Part shown: piece after piece, positions 6,636 to 14,511 of the stretch
How positions within the stretch are numbered: position 1 is the stretch's first letter
Layout of the letters: every line of letters begins with the position of its first letter
Assembly: GCA_905235445.1 (NCBI GenBank)
Contig: CAJOLJ010000019.1
Coordinates: 1-37,284 of the forward strand
Direction: 5' to 3'
Source: an uncultured Bacteroidales bacterium
Lineage (GTDB): Bacteria; Bacteroidota; Bacteroidia; Bacteroidales; UBA932
Length of the DNA stretch: 37,284 nucleotides
The notes under the pieces: generated by a model
Told to the model about the DNA's origin: nothing
What the model saw: the letters and a program-made list of their open reading frames with translations, nothing else
Database searches by the model: none
Made by a program: the position numbers and the translations under genes

Positions 6636-7835
6636 CTACTTCACTTTCACGTCAATGACTGCGCTGAACACGTAGGAAGGATCCTCCCTGTCATAGAGCG
6701 TGTTCTTCCTGACTTCGTCACTGGGAGAGACTTTCTCTTTGAAAACGGTCTTTCCGTTGTATTTGACTGTCACTCTTTTCTTGAAATCCACCATGTTCTC
6801 ATCAAGGTAGATGCGGATGGAAGGATAGTCGCAGCTCTCGATATCGAAATTGTTCCCGTCCTTTCTGACGGTCACAGCCATTCCCTTCTTCACGCCGGTG
6901 AGGTCAGGAAGGCCCAGCCAGTAGAAGTCCTTGTGGTTCACGTCGCCCTGCATCCAGACAACCCTGTCGGGACGGGGGTTCCTCGTGTACTTGGCCATCC
7001 AGGGAAGCGCTGCGGCATCGTCAAGGTACATCCAGTGCTCCCGGCCTTCCTGGATATGGGTCTCGTGGATGTAGCCGCCGGGGTCCTCCGCCTGCAACCG
7101 GTCCATCACCTTTCCCCTCTGTTCGCATTCCTTGTTGCGGTTGTATGCGCTGTCCAGGGCCCCGCACCAGATCATGAAGGGGGTGTTGCGGAGATTGACG
7201 AGGGACACGTCACCGGGATGTCCCGCCATCATCGAGGCGGCAGCCCAGCTGTCCGCCATCCTGGGAGCCATTCTCCACACTCCGTCACCGCCTGCGGAAT
7301 AGCCCATCAGATAGACCTTGTCCGGGTTCACTCCCTCGAAGAGGACCGCACAGACAATCAGCTTGTGCAGCAGCTCGTCCATCCCCGGCTTGAACCACAG
7401 GTCCCAGTCGTTCCAAGGGGCGCGGGGTGCAACGTAGAGGCCTTCGGAGGGTTGGTAGAGCCGTTTCTGGTTATCCCACTGCTGGTCATTGACACGGGCG
7501 GGAGCACTGCCTCCACCGTGCATGGATATCCACAGGCTGCGATCCCCCCTCGGGGCGTCGCCATAGTACTTGTACCATATCTTCATGGAGTTCTCCCCTA
7601 CCGTGAGAACATTGTCGTTCCACTCCTCGCGCAGCTTGTCTTTCATTTCCTGTCTCCATTGTCCCATGAGGGTGGAGGTGTCCTCCACTTCCTCCACCTG
7701 TTCCTTCCCGTCTTTTTGGGGTTCTGCCACATTTTGTTTCTCCCCGCAGGCGTAGGCGCACAGGGAAAGGGTTATGGCAAGTCCGAGTACAAGGAGGTAG
7801 ACGGACTTATGGAATGTGCTTAAGGTCTTTTGCAT
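6636..7835 (-). CDS. Alpha/beta-hydrolase (esterase/PHB-depolymerase-like), probable lipoprotein
   Basis: A 399-residue exported hydrolase. The N-terminus (MQKTLSTFHKS, hydrophobic 12-28, AYAC with Cys30) suggests a lipoprotein signal, followed by an acidic, Glu-rich linker (40-55). The catalytic domain has an SMHGGGSAP oxyanion loop (104-112), the elbow YLMGYSAGGDG with Ser180, Asp228 in WCGALDSAYN, and His267 in EGREHW, a complete triad in the right order. The last ~100 residues (from about 295) form a beta-rich domain with VTVKYNGKTVFKEK. The family includes feruloyl and acetyl esterases and PHB depolymerases; in a Bacteroidales genome with pectin- and glucan-active neighbours, a carbohydrate ester substrate is a reasonable guess, not a demonstration. 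I chose the ATG at 7835 because it gives the lipoprotein signal; the frame is open 37 codons further upstream. Confidence 0.8.
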   Translation of the reverse strand: MQKTLSTFHKSVYLLVLGLAITLSLCAYACGEKQNVAEPQKDGKEQVEEVEDTSTLMGQWRQEMKDKLREEWNDNVLTVGENSMKIWYKYYGDAPRGDRSLWISMHGGGSAPARVNDQQWDNQKRLYQPSEGLYVAPRAPWNDWDLWFKPGMDELLHKLIVCAVLFEGVNPDKVYLMGYSAGGDGVWRMAPRMADSWAAASMMAGHPGDVSLVNLRNTPFMIWCGALDSAYNRNKECEQRGKVMDRLQAEDPGGYIHETHIQEGREHWMYLDDAAALPWMAKYTRNPRPDRVVWMQGDVNHKDFYWLGLPDLTGVKKGMAVTVRKDGNNFDIESCDYPSIRIYLDENMVDFKKRVTVKYNGKTVFKEKVSPSDEVRKNTLYDREDPSYVFSAVIDVKVK

Positions 7836-7909
7836 ATTTTTCTTGTTTTGTCGGTTACTGATGTGAAGGCGGGAAGCCCACAACATGCCTTTCAGGAATG
7901 TAAATTTAG

Positions 7910-7917
7910 CAAATTTA
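7910..7917 (-). promoter_or_regulatory. Possible -7 box (TAAATTTG) for the esterase gene
   Basis: TAAATTTG on the minus strand matches TAnnTTTG exactly, 74 bases before the ATG at 7835 and just past the terminator at 7951-7998. The nearest TTTG upstream is only 13 bases away, shorter than usual for a -33 element. Confidence 0.45.
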
Positions 7918-7950
7918 CCCGCATTACCGCCAAAAGCGCCTCCCATTCAC

Positions 7951-7998
7951 AAAAAAGAGAGGAGGGCAGCCTCGGGGTCCCCCGATGGACTGTCCTCC
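7951..7998 (-). terminator. Strong intrinsic terminator of the hypB-DUF5692 operon
   Basis: On the minus strand GGAGG (7998-7994) pairs with CCTCC (7965-7961) and CAG (7992-7990 side) with CTG (7967-7969), separated by one mismatch. An inner TCGGG/CCCGA stem closes a 4-base loop. TCTCTTTTTTG follows directly. It lies 26 bases beyond the DUF5692 stop codon, so it marks the end of the five-gene operon. Confidence 0.8.
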
Positions 7999-8023
7999 AT
8001 AATAGGCATTTACGGTAGCTAAA

Positions 8024-9100
8024 CTAGCTCACGTCGGCACGTGCCATGGAATCCTTGTAGTACTTCTGGTCGACGAAGACGTCGGTCTTGTAAGGATTGA
8101 TGTGACGCTTCTTGGAAGTGTAGATGATGTATCCGAGGGCCACTGCGTTGACGATAAGGGCGAGGGCGCTTATGACAAGCATAGCCGTGGGATTTGCGGC
8201 GACGGTGGATACGTCTCCGCCCTGGGCGGCAATCTTGCCGAGCTGCTCCACGGTGGCGATGCCATCAGGATACTGGGTAGGGACGACAACCCAGTTGAAT
8301 TTGTGGAAACCGTCCTTGAATACTTCCTGGAACAGGGGGAACACCTGTGCGAACATGCACCAGATCGCCAGGGTGTTTGCACGGTTCTGGATCCAACCTC
8401 CGCGGTTCCAGAAGAGGGCTGCGATAGTCGGGGCGAGAAGAAGGGCGACACCGCAGAACCAGGAGTGTGTAGGCAGGCAGTTGTAGGTGTAGGCGAAGTT
8501 CCAGATGTCATAGACCAGGATGTAAACCCAGGTCATGTCGGCCCATATCATGTCCTGCTTGTTCTTGGAAGGATAAACCGACCACCATGCCGTCATACAG
8601 AAGATGTTCAGGATACCTGCCACGCCGTTCATCACATTGTGCCAGCCGCCATAGAGCCACACTCCCTCGCTGGAGAGCCACCAGGAGTTCCAGCCCTTGA
8701 TGGCGGACTCGAAGTCGGAGCAGACAGCGATCAGAATGTTGATTGCCACGATGATGAAGGGGAAGGGCTTGAACCAGTGCTTCGCACCGACGCCCCATTT
8801 GTACTTGATCATCATGAAGCCGATACAGCCAGTGAGGGCGGCATAGAGCTTGGCGTAGTGGAACCATCCGTTCATGTACACATGGGTCTGGTTGTTCTGG
8901 ACCCACTCGGCACCGGTGGCGCTGCCTATGGCAATGGCCACGAAGTAGATGGTGAGGGCAAGGGGAACCACACCGAACATGATTATGCCACCGGCCTTGG
9001 TCCGGCGTGAGAACTCATTGAGGAGGATGAGGCCCAAGAGGACCACAATCAGCATTCCCCACTGCGCTAGGGCATTAGCCCCATAAACATGGAAAAACAT
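8024..9100 (-). CDS. DUF5692-type polytopic membrane protein
   Basis: A 358-residue integral membrane protein with about nine hydrophobic segments (roughly 11-29, 38-59, 83-98, 113-127, 156-175, 185-205, 212-231, 241-260 and 305-328). It is rich in Trp and contains the conserved-looking NEFSRRTKAGG after helix 1 and WGVGAKHW in the third loop. I recall this architecture as DUF5692, a family with no known function; the match is from memory. It is the last gene of a tight cluster with hypB, a large Fe-S flavoprotein, hypA and a 121-residue membrane protein, with 13 bases to the latter, and is followed by a strong terminator. It could be a transporter or a membrane redox partner for the flavoprotein. 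No haem, quinone or metal site is obvious; a few His residues (His4, His73, His81, His154) could matter. Confidence 0.75.
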   Translation of the reverse strand: MFFHVYGANALAQWGMLIVVLLGLILLNEFSRRTKAGGIIMFGVVPLALTIYFVAIAIGSATGAEWVQNNQTHVYMNGWFHYAKLYAALTGCIGFMMIKYKWGVGAKHWFKPFPFIIVAINILIAVCSDFESAIKGWNSWWLSSEGVWLYGGWHNVMNGVAGILNIFCMTAWWSVYPSKNKQDMIWADMTWVYILVYDIWNFAYTYNCLPTHSWFCGVALLLAPTIAALFWNRGGWIQNRANTLAIWCMFAQVFPLFQEVFKDGFHKFNWVVVPTQYPDGIATVEQLGKIAAQGGDVSTVAANPTAMLVISALALIVNAVALGYIIYTSKKRHINPYKTDVFVDQKYYKDSMARADVS

Positions 9101-9113
9101 AATAACTTGAAAG

Positions 9114-9479
9114 TTAAGGTTTTAAAATAGGTTTTGTTGATGATTGCTTTCTTGATTCCTTGATAAGGGCGTACGCTATCCACACGAGGGTGAGTACGAT
9201 GGACATCGGAACTCCCACGTAGAGCATCTCATGGAGAATCGTTCCCCAGCCTCCCCCTTCCGTGGCGAGGGCGGACAGGAACGGGAACCTCCAGGTGAGC
9301 TCCCCGTTCACGATATGGTCCACGATGAGCATCACTGAGCCACCCCAGAGCATTTTCTCCAGGGCGGGAAGGTGACGCAGGAGGGTCGGAGAGTCCGGCT
9401 TTTCGATAGCTTGAGTTTTTGATTTACGGATGACGGTAGTTACTACCGCCTGAGAGAGTGGTACTAAAAAACAGGCCAT
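9114..9479 (-). CDS. Small membrane protein of the hyp/DUF5692 cluster
   Basis: A 121-residue protein I cannot assign to a named family. It has a short hydrophobic N-terminus (1-16), a soluble stretch with PALEKMLWGG, a membrane segment about 44-57 (ending in VDHIVNGE, with an Asp-His pair at the membrane edge), and a second long segment about 82-106 followed by a Lys-rich tail. It lies two bases after hypA and 13 bases before the DUF5692 gene, so it is surely co-transcribed with them. It may form a complex with the DUF5692 protein or help take up or deliver a metal ion; this is inferred from position alone. Confidence 0.7.
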   Translation of the reverse strand: MACFLVPLSQAVVTTVIRKSKTQAIEKPDSPTLLRHLPALEKMLWGGSVMLIVDHIVNGELTWRFPFLSALATEGGGWGTILHEMLYVGVPMSIVLTLVWIAYALIKESRKQSSTKPILKP

Positions 9480-9481
9480 AT

Positions 9482-9823
9482 TTAAACTTCTATTTCCTTG
9501 ATTTCAATTTCATTCCCCTGGACAAGCCAGGTCCTTTCGCTTCCGCAGTACGGGCAGGTCCTCCCGTGCTGGACGGTCCCGTACTCCCGGTGGCAGGAGT
9601 CGCAGTATGTCACCGCAGGAATTGTCTGGATTTTCAGGGCACAGCCTTTCATCATTTCTTCCCTCTCCACGGCCCACTTCCAGCAGTCCTGGAGGTACTC
9701 CGCGACCACGGTGGAGACTTCCCCGATGGAAAGGACGACGGCGCCGATATGGTCCACCCCGTTCTCCTTGGCCACTTCCTTTACGTCACGGATAATGTAA
9801 AAGACTATGCCCAGTTCGTGCAT
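9482..9823 (-). CDS. hypA: HypA, nickel metallochaperone
   Basis: HypA delivers Ni(II), together with the GTPase HypB, to [NiFe]-hydrogenase and in some species to other nickel enzymes such as urease. The 113-residue product has the usual length, the invariant N-terminal Met-His-Glu that binds nickel (MHELGIV), and the structural zinc site made by CDSC (Cys74, Cys77) and CPYC (Cys90, Cys93). The segment from VLSIGEVSTVV to CWKWAV fits the family core. It lies 13 bases after the flavoprotein gene and 2 bases before the small membrane protein gene. No hydrogenase structural gene or hypC-F is in view. Confidence 0.95.
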   Translation of the reverse strand: MHELGIVFYIIRDVKEVAKENGVDHIGAVVLSIGEVSTVVAEYLQDCWKWAVEREEMMKGCALKIQTIPAVTYCDSCHREYGTVQHGRTCPYCGSERTWLVQGNEIEIKEIEV

Positions 9824-9836
9824 ATGATTGTGTGTG

Positions 9837-12662
9837 TTATTTGCCTCCCTTGAAAATGATCTTTCCAGTCCTTTTTATCATGTAAGGCAGGATGCCTCCG
9901 AACTTGTCCTCGGAAGTCCTGAAGTGGCTGGCCTCGGGATGCACCCTGTACAGGTGGATGGCATCGAAGCCGCACTTGGTCGTGCAGATGCCGCATCCGA
10001 TGCAGCGGTTCTCGTCCACGACGGAGGCTCCGCAGGAAAGGCACCTGGCGGTCTCCTTTCTTACCTGCTCCTCGGTAAGGGTGCCGTGATACTCCTTGAA
10101 CTTGTCCTCGTTGACTTTGTCCAGGGCCTCCTGGCGGGAGGAGTTGTCATAGGACTCGACCTGGATGTCCCCCTTGTCCAGTTCTATGAAATCCCTCCTG
10201 TTGCGCCCTATCGTCATGTGGCCGTGCTGGACGAAACGGTGCAGGGACTCAGCCGCCTCCTTGCCCTGGGCGATGGCGTCAATGGCGAACTTCGGGCCGG
10301 TGAATACGTCCCCGCCGGTGAATATGTCACTCTCGGCAGTCTGGAAGGTGAGCTTGTCTGCGATGGGATACACGCCGCGGAAGAACTCCACCTTGGTATC
10401 TTTCAGCAGGTCTCCCAGCTGGACGGTCTGGCCAATCGCGAAGATGACCATGTCCGCATCGAGGGTGATGCACTCGTTCTCGTCATAGGTGGGGGCGAAC
10501 TTGTGTTCAGCGTTGAATACGGAAGTGCACTTCTTGAAGACAATCCCGCTGACCTTGTCCTCGCCGAGGACTTCCTTGGGTCCCCAGCCGGGGTTGATGA
10601 CGACTCCGTCCTCCCTGGCCTCCTTCCTTTCGGAGGGGGATGCGGGCATGATGTCCTCGGTCTCGAGGGACAGCATCGTGACTGAAGAAGCCCCGCTTCT
10701 CATGGCAACTCTGGCAGCGTCGATGGCGACGTTTCCGCCACCGACCACTACGACCTTTCCTTCCACCTTCACCTCCCCGGTGTTGGCGGCCTTCAGGAAG
10801 TCGATTGCGGTGGTGGTCCCGGGAAGCTTTTCGCCCCTCACTCCGGGCAGGCGTCCGCCCTGGCAGCCGATTGCGACGTAGAATCCCTTGTATCCCTGCT
10901 CACGGAGCTGGGCTATGGTGATGTCCTTGCCCACCTCGACTCCGGTCTTTATCTCGACACCGATTTCCCGCATGATGTCGATCTCGGCATCGATCACCTC
11001 TTTCTCCAGTTTATATGAAGGAATGCCGTAGCGGAGCATTCCGCCGGGCTTCTCGTTCTTCTCGAATACGGTGGGCTTGTAGCCCATGGTGGCCAGGTAG
11101 TAGGCGCAGCTCAGGCCTGCGGGCCCTCCGCCTATTATGGCTATCTTCTCCTGCCAAGGTCCCCTGTTGGAGGCGATGACGACCTCAGGCACGAAGCGGG
11201 TCTCTGCATGGAGGTCCTGCTCCGCTATGAACTTCTTCACTGCATCGATGGCCAGTGGCTGGTCGATGGTTCCCCTCGTACAGGCGTCCTCGCAGCGGCG
11301 GTTGCATACCCTGCCGCAGACAGCCGGGAACGGGTTCTCCCTCTTTATGAGCTCGAGGGCCTCGGTGTACTTGCCCTCGGCAGCCTTCTTGAGGTAGCCC
11401 TGGATGGCGATATGTGCCGGACATGCGGTCTTGCAGGGGGCGGTGCCGGTAGGATAGCAGTTTATCCTGTTTCGGTCACGGTAGTCCTCGTTCCACTTGT
11501 GGGGACCCCACTTGACCGCATCGGGAAGTTCCTGCTTGGGATACACCTGGGGACCGTGCTTGGTGCAGAGTTTCTGGCCTAGCTTCACAGCCCCGGCGGG
11601 GCAGTACTCGACGCACCTTCCGCAGGCCACGCAGTTCTTCGGGTCCACTTTCGCCACGTAGGCGCTCCGGGACATGTTGGGGGTGTTGAACAGCTGGGAC
11701 GTACGGAGGGCGTTGCAGATCTTGACGTTGCAGTTGCAGATTGCGAAAATCTTACCTTCGCCGTCGATGTTTGTGACCTGATGCACGAAACCGTTGTCCT
11801 CTGCCCTGCGCAGGATCTCCATGGCCTCATCGTAGGTTACGTCATGGCCCCTGCCGGTCTCCCGCAGGTAGTCAGCCATGTCACCCACTCCGATGCACCA
11901 GTCGCGGTAGTCGTCGGCGCAGCCTTCGTCAAGTTTCTTGCGGCCATAGCGGCAGGAGCAGATTCCGGCTCCTATGTGACCCTCGTAACGCTTGAGCCAA
12001 TAGGAGATGTGCTCTATGTCTATGGACTCGTTTTCCATGGAGATGGCCTTCTCCACGGGGATGACGTGCATACCGATGCCGGACCCTCCCATCGGGACCA
12101 TCGGGGTTATCTTCTCGAGGGGAAGGAATGTCATCCTCTCGAAGAACATGGCAAGCTCGGGATGCTTGTCCATGAGGTCGGTATTCATGTTGGTGTACTC
12201 CGCTGAACCGGGAACGAACATCGGGACCCAGTATTCACGGTCCTTCCTCTCGTAAGTGGTCCCGGGTATGGGACCGTCCTTGGTGTACTTGTCGCCGTAG
12301 TCGTACTCAAGAAGGCCGAAGTAGGCTATCTTGTCCAGGAGGGCGTCAAACTCCTCATCCGTGGGGACGTAGTGCTTCCGGCGGTTCCACTCGACGAGTT
12401 CCGGATAGGGACGGTGCTCCCTAACGGTGAAAGGTTTCTTGGATATCACGTCAAGCAGCAGGTCGAGGGCGGCCTCCCTGGTAACGGGGTCCATCTCGTC
12501 CTCGAAGATGCAGGCGAGGCCCCAGTACTCAGGAGCGTCGGTATCCATCTTGATTTTGCCGGGGATTCGGTCCGTGATCTTGCGGACCAGCTTGATTAAC
12601 TTGGGATTGGGATTCTTGTCCCCTTTGTGCTTGGGGATGAATCTGGTGGACATTTCAGGCAT
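9837..12662 (-). CDS. Large Fe-S flavoprotein, GltD-like NAD(P)/FAD oxidoreductase with ferredoxin domains
   Basis: A 941-residue cytoplasmic oxidoreductase. Order of parts: an N-terminal ~220-residue region of unknown fold; a Cys-rich segment (CSCR Cys235/237, Cys248, Cys256, then CNCNVKIC 309-316); a CxxCxxCxxxC ferredoxin motif at 344-354; a GltD-type Fe-S entry domain (Cys410, Cys414, then Cys449, 453, 457, 461); the FAD-binding GGGPAG (511-516); the NAD(P)-binding GGGNVA (641-646); the second FAD motif FTGGDVFTGP (about 781-790); and a C-terminal pair of cysteines (874, 877) plus a CxxCxxCxxxC ferredoxin motif (887-897). The core resembles the glutamate synthase small subunit and NfnB, enzymes that pass electrons between NAD(P)H and ferredoxin or a partner. 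No GltB partner is adjacent; it sits between hypB and hypA. A GTG at 12710 is an unlikely start; ATGs at 12662 or 12653 are preferred. Confidence 0.88.
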   Translation of the reverse strand: MPEMSTRFIPKHKGDKNPNPKLIKLVRKITDRIPGKIKMDTDAPEYWGLACIFEDEMDPVTREAALDLLLDVISKKPFTVREHRPYPELVEWNRRKHYVPTDEEFDALLDKIAYFGLLEYDYGDKYTKDGPIPGTTYERKDREYWVPMFVPGSAEYTNMNTDLMDKHPELAMFFERMTFLPLEKITPMVPMGGSGIGMHVIPVEKAISMENESIDIEHISYWLKRYEGHIGAGICSCRYGRKKLDEGCADDYRDWCIGVGDMADYLRETGRGHDVTYDEAMEILRRAEDNGFVHQVTNIDGEGKIFAICNCNVKICNALRTSQLFNTPNMSRSAYVAKVDPKNCVACGRCVEYCPAGAVKLGQKLCTKHGPQVYPKQELPDAVKWGPHKWNEDYRDRNRINCYPTGTAPCKTACPAHIAIQGYLKKAAEGKYTEALELIKRENPFPAVCGRVCNRRCEDACTRGTIDQPLAIDAVKKFIAEQDLHAETRFVPEVVIASNRGPWQEKIAIIGGGPAGLSCAYYLATMGYKPTVFEKNEKPGGMLRYGIPSYKLEKEVIDAEIDIMREIGVEIKTGVEVGKDITIAQLREQGYKGFYVAIGCQGGRLPGVRGEKLPGTTTAIDFLKAANTGEVKVEGKVVVVGGGNVAIDAARVAMRSGASSVTMLSLETEDIMPASPSERKEAREDGVVINPGWGPKEVLGEDKVSGIVFKKCTSVFNAEHKFAPTYDENECITLDADMVIFAIGQTVQLGDLLKDTKVEFFRGVYPIADKLTFQTAESDIFTGGDVFTGPKFAIDAIAQGKEAAESLHRFVQHGHMTIGRNRRDFIELDKGDIQVESYDNSSRQEALDKVNEDKFKEYHGTLTEEQVRKETARCLSCGASVVDENRCIGCGICTTKCGFDAIHLYRVHPEASHFRTSEDKFGGILPYMIKRTGKIIFKGGK

Positions 12663-12720
12663 ATGGTTGGTATTGTTGTGGCTTTTGATGATCTGTGTGC
12701 GGGGGTGCACCGCATGAGGC

Positions 12721-13392
12721 CTAGGCCTTCTGGGCGGCTACTTTGTCAAGGAGCCACTGGGAGAGGGCCTCGACTCCCTCCCCCGTCTTGGCGCAGATGG
12801 GAAGGATGGTGGCAGAGGGATTTCTCATGTGTACGTTCCGGGTGCACTTTTCCATGCTGAAATCGAAGTATGGCATCACGTCAGTCTTGTTTATGATGAC
12901 AAGGTCGCAAACGGAGAACATGAGGGGGTACTTAAGCGGCTTGTCATCCCCTTCCGGGACGGAGAGGATCATGGCGTTCAGAGTGCTTCCCGTATCGAAC
13001 TCGGCGGGGCAGACGAGGTTTCCCACGTTCTCGAGGATCACGAGGTCAGTCTGGGCGAGGTCCAGGGCGTCAAGGCCCTGGCGGGTCATCTCCGCATCCA
13101 GGTGGCACATCCCGCCCGTGTGGAGCTGGATGGACTGGATACCTGTGGCCTCCTTGATTTTCACGGCGTCGACGTCGCTGTCGATATCAGCCTCCATGAC
13201 CGCTATGCGGATGCGGTCCTTCAGGAGGTTAATGGTTCTTATGAGTGTGGTGGTTTTCCCGCTTCCGGGAGAGGACATCAGGTTCAGGAGGAAGACCCCC
13301 TTGCCCCTGAGTTCGGCCCTGAGGGCCTCAGCGTCCCTGTCGTTATCCGCAAAGACGCTTTTCTTTATTTCAATCACACGGACAGTGTCCAT
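12721..13392 (-). CDS. hypB: HypB, nickel-insertion GTPase
   Basis: A SIMIBI-class GTPase that, with HypA, drives nickel insertion into [NiFe]-hydrogenase or other nickel enzymes. The 223-residue product has the P-loop SSPGSGKTTT (40-49), the metal site GGMCHLDAEM with Cys96-His97, the ENVGNLVCPAEFDTG switch with Cys128, and the guanine-specificity motif NKTD (168-171). It lacks the N-terminal CxxCGC high-affinity nickel motif of the E. coli type and any His-rich storage stretch. It is the first gene of the cluster; the flavoprotein starts about 60 bases after its stop. Upstream there is no perfect -7 box, only an imperfect T-A-rich stretch near 13445-13460. Confidence 0.95.
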   Translation of the reverse strand: MDTVRVIEIKKSVFADNDRDAEALRAELRGKGVFLLNLMSSPGSGKTTTLIRTINLLKDRIRIAVMEADIDSDVDAVKIKEATGIQSIQLHTGGMCHLDAEMTRQGLDALDLAQTDLVILENVGNLVCPAEFDTGSTLNAMILSVPEGDDKPLKYPLMFSVCDLVIINKTDVMPYFDFSMEKCTRNVHMRNPSATILPICAKTGEGVEALSQWLLDKVAAQKA

Positions 13393-13458
13393 CGGGGTTG
13401 GTTGTGTGTGGTGTTATAGTGATATGTGGTTAAAAAAAGCACTGCAATATACAAATTA

Positions 13459-13496
13459 ATCCCGTATTTCCGCAAAATATGTGGATAAAACGGGAT
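13459..13496 (-). terminator. Possible terminator of the YgjP-type gene
   Basis: ATCCCGT (13459-13465) and ACGGGAT (13490-13496) form a 7-bp stem with a 24-base loop, followed on the minus strand by TAATTTG. It lies 43 bases beyond the metallopeptidase stop and upstream of hypB. The large loop and poor T-run make it uncertain. Confidence 0.4.
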
Positions 13497-13538
13497 AAAA
13501 TGGCCTCGATGTAACCTACTGTCCGCTTCTTGTCCCTC

Positions 13539-14315
13539 CTAGGCGAGGGTGTATTTCTTGATTCTCCCGTTCATCACCTTGGAAAGTCCCTGGGAGGACG
13601 GGGAGGGCCCCACCTCCATGAGGATGTCGACGACGTAGCGAAACCCCTCGAGGTCGGAGAGGGTCACCGGTGAGAGTGTCTCGTCCCCTTCCCCACGCTC
13701 CCCGCCTCGCAGGTAAGCCCTCAGGAAGTCCTCCCCGTACCTGTCCATGTAGGACTTCACAGTCCAGTTCAGGTGGCGACGTCCGAGGTTCTCGAGTTCC
13801 TGGTGGAAGAGGGGGCCGTGGTCGGGATGGTGGAGGTGGCACAGCTCATGGAGCATGATGAAATCCCCGAGGAATGCCGGGAGATTGGCTAGCGCTATGT
13901 TAAGTTGTATTGTCCCGAGGGTGCAGTTGCAGGAACCCCATTTCCGGCGTGGCGCTCCGAGGCTTATGCCGTTTACCTTGAAACCGTACAGTGCCGCAAG
14001 CTCACTGAGCCGGGCGGGAAGGCTCCGCTGCGCCTTTTCGAAGAGGTCGTCCAGGTTTTCCTTCCCTGCGGGACCCGGACCCGACCTTGGGAGGACCTTT
14101 TCCCTCTGCCGGGTACGGGACAGAGCCTGGAGTACTTTTTCCTTATTGTCCGCCAAGATGCGAAGCGCCTCAGTGTCAGAGGACCCCCGTGGTGCGGTCA
14201 CGACTATCCTTCCTTCGGGAGTCACCTTGATGGAGGCACGGAGGCGGTCGGACCACTGTACGGTGAAGGTCCCGAAAGCGGGATGGGTGAATTCTTTCTT
14301 TCTTGTGATGGCCAT
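13539..14315 (-). CDS. YgjP-type (DUF45/M48-like) zinc metallopeptidase
   Basis: A 258-residue predicted zinc peptidase of the YgjP/DUF45 (WLM/SprT-related) clan. The signature is the zinc motif HELCH (156-160; His156, Glu157, His160) followed by LHHPDHGPLFH, with the family-typical RKWGSCNCTLGTIQLNIAL (124-142) just before it. The N-terminal part (10-70) has the usual domain with TPEGRIVVTAPRG. Typical family members end soon after the zinc motif; here about 60 further residues form a Gly/Glu-rich stretch and a C-terminal segment (LSDLEGFRYVVDILMEVG) that I do not recognise. It seems monocistronic, with a -7 box upstream and a hairpin downstream. Substrate unknown. Confidence 0.88.
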   Translation of the reverse strand: MAITRKKEFTHPAFGTFTVQWSDRLRASIKVTPEGRIVVTAPRGSSDTEALRILADNKEKVLQALSRTRQREKVLPRSGPGPAGKENLDDLFEKAQRSLPARLSELAALYGFKVNGISLGAPRRKWGSCNCTLGTIQLNIALANLPAFLGDFIMLHELCHLHHPDHGPLFHQELENLGRRHLNWTVKSYMDRYGEDFLRAYLRGGERGEGDETLSPVTLSDLEGFRYVVDILMEVGPSPSSQGLSKVMNGRIKKYTLA

Positions 14316-14396
14316 TGGGAATGGTTGTTAAATACAATAGAAAAACGGGAATGGAAGAAGAACCCTGTCCACTCACGCCTAGTCCAGCAGCGAGTG

Positions 14397-14404
14397 CAAA
14401 TATA
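14397..14404 (-). promoter_or_regulatory. Bacteroidetes -7 box (TATATTTG) for the YgjP-type gene
   Basis: A perfect TAnnTTTG match 81 bases before the ATG at 14315 and just beyond the terminator of the CNNM/CBS gene. No TTTG-like -33 element at the normal distance is clear. Confidence 0.5.
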
Positions 14405-14447
14405 GCAAAAAGTCCTTCCGGGTGGCTATATCCCCAGGAAAAGACAG

Positions 14448-14475
14448 AAAAAAATCCCCGCTCTTCCTTTCGGGG
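14448..14475 (-). terminator. Intrinsic terminator of the CNNM/CBS gene
   Basis: On the minus strand CCCCG (14475-14471) and CGGGG (14460-14456) pair around a 10-base loop, followed by A and a run of seven T (14454-14448). It lies 37 bases beyond the stop codon at 14512. Confidence 0.65.
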
Positions 14476-14511
14476 AAAACGGGGAAAGACTTTCCTGTGA
14501 CGGGGAAGGGG

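Noticed and set aside
12663..12710. GTG-started extension of the large flavoprotein
   Set aside because: His/Asn-rich extra residues and a rare start codon; ATGs at 12662 or 12653 give more natural starts.
8024..13392. Reading the hyp cluster as a hydrogenase operon
   Set aside because: No NiFe large or small subunit motif (such as RxCGxC/DPCxxC) was seen in any frame inspected, so only accessory functions can be claimed.
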